Source: Catonia carolina (taxonomy: Eukaryota; Arthropoda; Insecta; Hemiptera; Achilidae). From it: DNA of 64,000 nucleotides. This document shows positions 59,439 to 64,000 of this stretch, in pieces. The notes below the pieces were generated by a model that made no database searches, was not told the origin of the DNA, and saw only the letters and a program-made list of their open reading frames with translations. The number at the start of each line of letters is the position of its first letter. The first letter of the stretch is position 1. Location of the stretch: positions 55,283,001 to 55,347,000 of the forward strand of contig JAQMRL010000006.1 of assembly GCA_035578175.1 (NCBI GenBank). Direction: 5' to 3'. Position numbers and translations under genes: made by a program.

Positions 59439-59474
59439 TTTAATTTTTTTTAAATATTTTATTTACTCAAGTAT
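59439..59474 (-). other. possible 5' UTR segment of MICU1
   Basis: On the sense strand a pyrimidine-rich GTTTTTTAG lies just before this 36-base stretch, which runs into the MICU1 ATG. It could be the acceptor of an intron in the 5' UTR. Nothing else supports it, and no promoter was identified upstream. Confidence 0.35.
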
Positions 59475-59572
59475 CTAAAAAACAAAAGAAAAACAAGTCA
59501 ATAAAAAACAAATTAATATTTTTGACCTCAGGGATATTTTACATTATTCTATACCAATACCCGGGCTTCTTT

Positions 59573-60410
59573 TTACTTTCTCTTGCCTATATGAATGTAT
59601 AGGAAGGAAAGTTTTGTTTCCATGTCGTCGAGTTTTCACCGGATCTACACATTTTCAGACTTCCTGAACCCAAAAAACAAGTTTTTAGCGATTGGTCTGT
59701 GTGTGTGTGAACAGAATATCTCTAGAACGGAACATCGTACGAACTTCAAACTTAAGTTAAGACACCACTACCGGACCCGACACGAACATTTTCATCAAAA
59801 TCGATCAACCGGAAGTAGTAGTTTATTAGTGTCATTTTTCACTTTTTTGCGAATTTTTCTAAAACGGGTCCTACGATTTTTTAAAAATTCTGGTTTCCTA
59901 AATTTTTTATGCTCTACAAGATAGGGTAGGCGCCATGTCTGCTGAAATTCTTGGTGAGGCTGTTTTTACGTAAAAAAAATTGTTTTTTTAAGATTACGAC
60001 TTTAATATGCATTTAAGCGGAAAAATGTATATTAAAAGTCATAGAGAATTTTAAATCCTACAACTTTTATTTTAAACATTTTTTTTTTATAACGCTTAGT
60101 TTAGCGGTAATAAGCAATTGTCTGTTTTTCTCACGAAAACGTATATAATAAAATTTATAGGAAATGAAAAGATCTACAACTTTTCTATTAATTTTTCTCT
60201 ACAGAGCCTAGTTTAGCATGAAAGAGTGATTTTCTATATTTTTAAGCCAAACTGAGGTTGATTTTCATTTTGCGTCTTTCACTCATGATTACAATTAGGT
60301 TATGTTTATTGGGGTTAGATTTTTGTTTATTTCTAATGTTTTATTACTAACGTTAGGTTTATTGTTAATTATTTCTATTGGCAAGAGAAAGTTGTGAAAG
60401 TGTTTCACAC
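59573..60410 (-). mobile_element. sub-TIR hairpin family, copy E
   Basis: Reverse orientation: plus-strand start ACTTTCTCTTGCCTATATGA, end GGCAAGAGAAAGTTGTGAAA. The internal GTGTGTGTGTGAACAG is the (AC)n part. It faces copy F across a 0.23-kb spacer. Confidence 0.8.
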
Positions 60411-60642
60411 CAGATGTTTTTAAGAAGTGTACATGCTGTTTTTCAAAACATTATTTTTCTACTTATTGACAATATTTAATGATTTTTTACAATTTTATTT
60501 TGAATTATCATAGTATTTTTATTCAGTATATACTTTTTTTAATGTGCGTTCATATTTACCTGATAGATTTATATCGAAAACAAAATATTAACAATTTGAA
60601 ATAACATTAAAATAACTGTTAGTGATTTTTTTTTTAAAATCT

Positions 60643-61420
60643 GGTGTGAAACACTCACACAACTTTCTCTTGCCAATGCAAATAAATAACAATATAACGT
60701 AACATTCGTCATAAAAGATTAGAAATAAACAAAAACCTAACCTCAAAAAACATAACCTAATTTTAATCATGAGTGAAAGACACAAAATGAAAATCAACCT
60801 CAGTTCGACTTAAAATAAGGAAAATCACTCTTTCACGCTAAACTAGGCTCTGTAGAGAAAAATGCTCTCAATAAAAGTTGTAGATCTTTTAATTTCCTAT
60901 AAAATTAATGATATAAACTTTTGTCGTAAAATGCATTCTAAGGCCGAAATCTTAAAAAAATCGATTTTTCACACGTTTTTGTGAGAAAAAAAAGAAAATT
61001 GCTAATTACTGCTAAACTAAGCGTTATACAAAAAAATGTTTGAAATTAAAGTTGTAGAATTTTAAATTCTCTACAACTTTTGTTAAATAAATTTTTGCGA
61101 TAAATTGCATATTAAAGCCATAATCTTAAAAAAAACTAGGTTTTTACGTGAAAACAGCCTCATCCAGAATTTCAGCAAACATGACGCCCACCCTAATAAA
61201 AAATTGAGTAAACCAGGCGATTTTTAAAAGAATTGTACGACCAGTTTTTGAGAAAATCGCAAAAAAGTGAAAAATTACATGAATAAACTACTACTTCCGG
61301 TTGACCGTTTTTGATGAAAATGTTCATGTCGGGTCCGGTAGTGATCACCTTAAACTTAAGGGGAAACTTAAGTTTCAAGTTTCAAGTTCGTACGTTGTTC
61401 CGTTCTTGAGATATTCTGTT

Positions 61421-61451
<31 letters not shown>

Positions 61452-61582
61452 CAATCGTTAAAAACATGTTTTTTGGGTTCAGGGGGTCTGAAAACGTGTA
61501 GATCCGGTGAAAACTCAATTTCGAAAAATCGACATGAAAACAATACTTTCCTTCCTATATATTCATATAGGCAAGAGAAAGT
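60643..61582 (+). mobile_element. sub-TIR hairpin family, copy F, most complete
   Basis: From TGGTGTGAAACACTCACACA and CTTTCTCTTGCC to CCTATATATTCATATAGG and CAAGAGAAAGTAAT. The (CA)n microsatellite at 61421-61449 is expanded compared with the other copies. About 940 bases, no coding recognised. Confidence 0.8.
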
Positions 61583-61949
61583 AATAACTCCATCTACTTG
61601 CCAGAAATAGGATTTAAATCTGAAGAAGATTGAATATTTATTATTTTCAGGAAAATCTTTCTACTTTTTTTGGATATAATCGGGATTGCTAACTTTTTTA
61701 TTAACAAAATTAACTATACTATTTTTCAAAGCTGATGAGCTCTGAATGTACGCATTGCCCCCTACCCACTTCATAGCTAGCTAATGACTTGCCAGTAACG
61801 TTGCCATTACTTGCTCTTGTAGCTCTGTTATATATTTTGTCAGCTATTTGTTTTGCCTTTCAATAACAGTTATAACCTACGAACAAACAACCAGCTAATT
61901 ATATTATAAAGTACTGCATGTTAATCTACTTTGTAATCAATGTTTGAAA

Positions 61950-62499
61950 TACATTTTTTTTTCTTGGGGGAAAAACCAAGACGGTTATCATCGCCCGTTA
62001 TTCTACACACGGGTGTAATAGGCCCGAGTGTAGAACATAATTTTCTTATTATAATATAAACGTCTTACAAACTAGAAATATCACAGAAAAATAAATAAAT
62101 AAATAAAAATTACATAAAAATGAAAATTTATATTAAAAACTTATAGGATAAACATACAAACATAAACTTAAATCTAATATCACAGTTGGAATAAACAACA
62201 CTTATAACTTATCAAATAAAAATCTTACAAACTAATACCACAGCAAATAAAATATAATTTACATTAAAAGGTAATATCACAGACCTGACGGATAAACAAA
62301 AGGCTGTAAAGGGGCCACGAAAATAAAAAACATACACAAATACACATATAAAATTAAACTAATATTACTATTTCCCTATCAGATACTGTTATATACACTA
62401 ATGGATCTAAGAAATCTTAACGTTAAGTCCAAAACATGGCTATCGTCGCCGAGTACATCTCTTAACTCGAAGGGTATTTTAAATCGCCGACGCAGAGTA
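61950..62499 (-). pseudogene. 5'-truncated LINE tail nested in R6
   Basis: The minus strand keeps the last codons of a pol gene, RRRFKIPFELRDVLGDDSHV then LDLTLRFLRSISVYNSI and a stop at about 62379. The P-L--LG-D...FL pattern resembles the end of I/R1-type LINEs with RNase H (inference). The 3' untranslated region follows, ending in poly-A (plus-strand T run at 61955-61964). The target duplication GTTTGAA-TA flanks it. Confidence 0.65.
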
Positions 62500-62551
62500 C
62501 GTTTGAAGTATAAGATGCAAGACATGAGTGAACTACTGCGGCTCTTACATA

Positions 62552-63506
62552 ACGGGTGATTCAAAAAGAGCGCCGGTTTTTAAACGGCTGGTAAATTTTT
62601 GTTTATCGGTTGGCAACATTGTTAGACCTCATTTCTATTTCGGAGAACATTCCGATTGACGATTCAGTTGTAGTTTCTCTTGTTTGCAGTGTAGTACTCT
62701 CGCAGTCTGTGTCTAACCATGGAGAAGTTTACTATTGCACAACGAGTTTTAATCGTCGAAACATTTTACCAGAATGGAGAGAGTTATGCGGCTACTGCCA
62801 GGCGACTTCGCGGTACTCTAGGACGTAATGAAGCACCGAATGAATCAACAGTTCGCAGGCTCATGAAAAAGTTTTTTGAGACGGGTTCAACAGTCGACCT
62901 TAAAAGTTCTGGACGTCGTCGTTCTGGCCGAACTGAGCAGAACGTTGCGTTGGTTCGTGACAGTGTGGCTGTTAGCCCAGCAAAATCAATACGTCGCCGT
63001 TCTCAACAATTGGGTTTACGATGTTCTTCTGTACGGAGAATTCTTCGGTACGATCTCCAATATCACCCGTATAAAATTCAGTTGCTGCACGAGAAACAAT
63101 GTTGTTGCTCCGTGAACGGCTCCAGGATCGCATCATTTCTCGTAATTCCGACCATCAATGGCCACCAAGGTCGTGTGACTTGACGCCTTGTGACTTTCAT
63201 CTTTGGGGTCATCTGAAGTCATTGGTGTATGCCAATAAACCCCGAAACATCAATGACTTGAAGGAGGAAATTCGACGGGTTATCGGGCAAATGGAAGTCG
63301 AAACTTGTCGTGCAGTAATATCCAATTTCATGGACAGAGTTGATGCGTGCCAGCGCAGTAGAGGAGGACACATGCATGACATCATTTTTCATACATAAAA
63401 TCGGAAAGTAAGATGAACTTGTTGATGTATTTATTTTCAGTTTTTCAATAAAATAAATCTCTTAATTTGATATATCAAAACCGGCGCTCTTTTTGAATCA
63501 CCCTAT
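62552..63506 (+). mobile_element. internally deleted Tc1/mariner-type element nested in R6
   Basis: TA target duplication, shown directly because R6 continues on both sides. The inverted ends share GGGTGATTCAAAAAGAGCGC and CGGTTTT. Confidence 0.9.
62719..63398 (+). pseudogene. transposase with DDE core deleted
   Basis: MEKFTIAQRVLIVETFYQNG, NESTVRRLMKKFFETGSTVD, GRRRSGR and SIRRRSQQLGLRCSSVRRIL give two intact helix-turn-helix domains, ending LQYHPYKIQLLHE near 63100. In another frame from about 63105 it continues RLQDRIISRNSDHQWPPRSC and DLTPCDFHLWGHLKSLVYAN, with the third catalytic Asp, then RRVIGQMEVETCRAVISNFM and GGHMHDIIFHT. Some 170-180 residues with the first two catalytic Asp are missing at the join. 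The DNA-binding half is open and well kept. Confidence 0.9.
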
Positions 63507-63705
63507 ATATGCGCCAGTAATGTTTGTCAACCTGATACATTGTACAATCTGGCAACGCTGGCACACATTCTGATTGGTCTAAACGCGTGGAACAGCAGAG
63601 CTCATCAACCACGAAAAGCATTATAATAGTGAGCTAATCTTCATTGCAACTTTTTTATTCTCTTTGTTAAAAAAATAAACAACATTTTTCTAATCCCTAA
63701 AATGG

Positions 63706-63997
63706 TTACGCTACAATCTGTTCAATTCAGAACAATAAGCAACCCCATGAGCCAATCAGATGAGGATGATGTGTAGTCTTATACAGACCCAGACCGACCA
63801 TTCTGCGAGAGTATGGTTAATTGAACCCCAACCATCAAAGTGCATCAGTAACCACTGTCTAGTATTCAAATCCTATATAAGTAACTATGTACCTTCACTA
63901 GAATTTGAACAAGGAACCTTCATATCCAAAAATTAGCTGTTAAAACAGGTGACTTGTGATAATGACTTTACCTCTAGATCAATCTGGTGGGTGAAAC
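63706..63997 (-). repeat. SINE family S3, copy g
   Basis: Minus strand from CCCACCAGATTGATCTAGAG through TTCAAATTCTAGTGAAGG to the GAACAGATTGTAGC end. Nearly full length and diverged. Confidence 0.8.
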
Positions 63998-64000
63998 AAC

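Larger units (their letters stand above)
61708..63630 (+). repeat. interspersed repeat R6, copy 3, twice interrupted
   Basis: R6 sequence runs 61708-61947, 62500-62549 and 63508-63630. Between them lie a LINE tail and a Tc1/mariner-type element. The intact copy at 31325 shows that the three pieces were once continuous. Confidence 0.85.

Noticed and set aside
58305..58898. SETMAR-like host gene
   Set aside because: There is no SET domain or partner exon; it sits inside mariner TIRs, is frameshifted at its start, and the third catalytic Asp is changed to Glu.

Overview
The window is animal nuclear DNA, AT-rich and packed with transposons, almost certainly from an insect. Evidence for this is spliced coding exons with GT/AG borders, mariner, Tc1, Tigger, hAT and piggyBac-like elements, non-LTR retrotransposons and several tRNA-derived SINE families. 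A hemipteran is a guess from the style of the repeats and cannot be proved here. No prokaryotic operon, CRISPR array or functional rRNA/tRNA gene was found.

The one host gene I can support is the 5' part of MICU1, the EF-hand gatekeeper of the mitochondrial calcium uniporter, on the minus strand. Its start codon is at 59438-59436. Coding exons follow at 59438-59313, 57958-57798, 54920-54776, then two alternative versions of exon 4 (49108-48949 and 43952-43778), a 38-base microexon at 35765-35728, and 2760-2646. The EF-hand exons lie beyond base 1. About 0.9 kb of coding sequence is therefore spread over 56.8 kb, with one intron of 33 kb. The two exon 4 versions encode homologous segments. By reading frame, exactly one must be used: including both or skipping both gives an early stop.

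Almost everything else is transposon sequence in the introns. Bases 1-11 kb hold SINEs, a piggyBac-like MITE, a foldback element invaded by another repeat, a deleted Tc1-like element, a LINE relic and a solo LTR-like copy. Bases 11-21 kb hold a mariner inside a foldback element, a Tigger remnant, an open reverse-transcriptase ORF of 554 codons and a TA-flanked MITE. Bases 21-36 kb hold SINEs, a 1-kb foldback element, a second LTR-like copy, a mariner carrying a perfect 160-bp-arm palindrome, and a mariner/Tigger mosaic. Bases 36-54 kb hold more mariner, Tc1 and LINE relics and the first copies of a family with CTTTCTCTTGCC sub-terminal inverted repeats and a 3' hairpin. Bases 54-64 kb hold nested mariner/MITE structures, a mariner whose two ends are mirror copies of its 3' end, and an inverted pair of the hairpin family just upstream of the MICU1 start exon.

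No mobile element here looks fully autonomous. Every recognised transposase is frameshifted or has lost its catalytic core, and the one open LINE ORF lacks its endonuclease. The inverted repeats and opposed copies give the MICU1 pre-mRNA many chances to form long duplexes, which may matter for splicing or small-RNA production.
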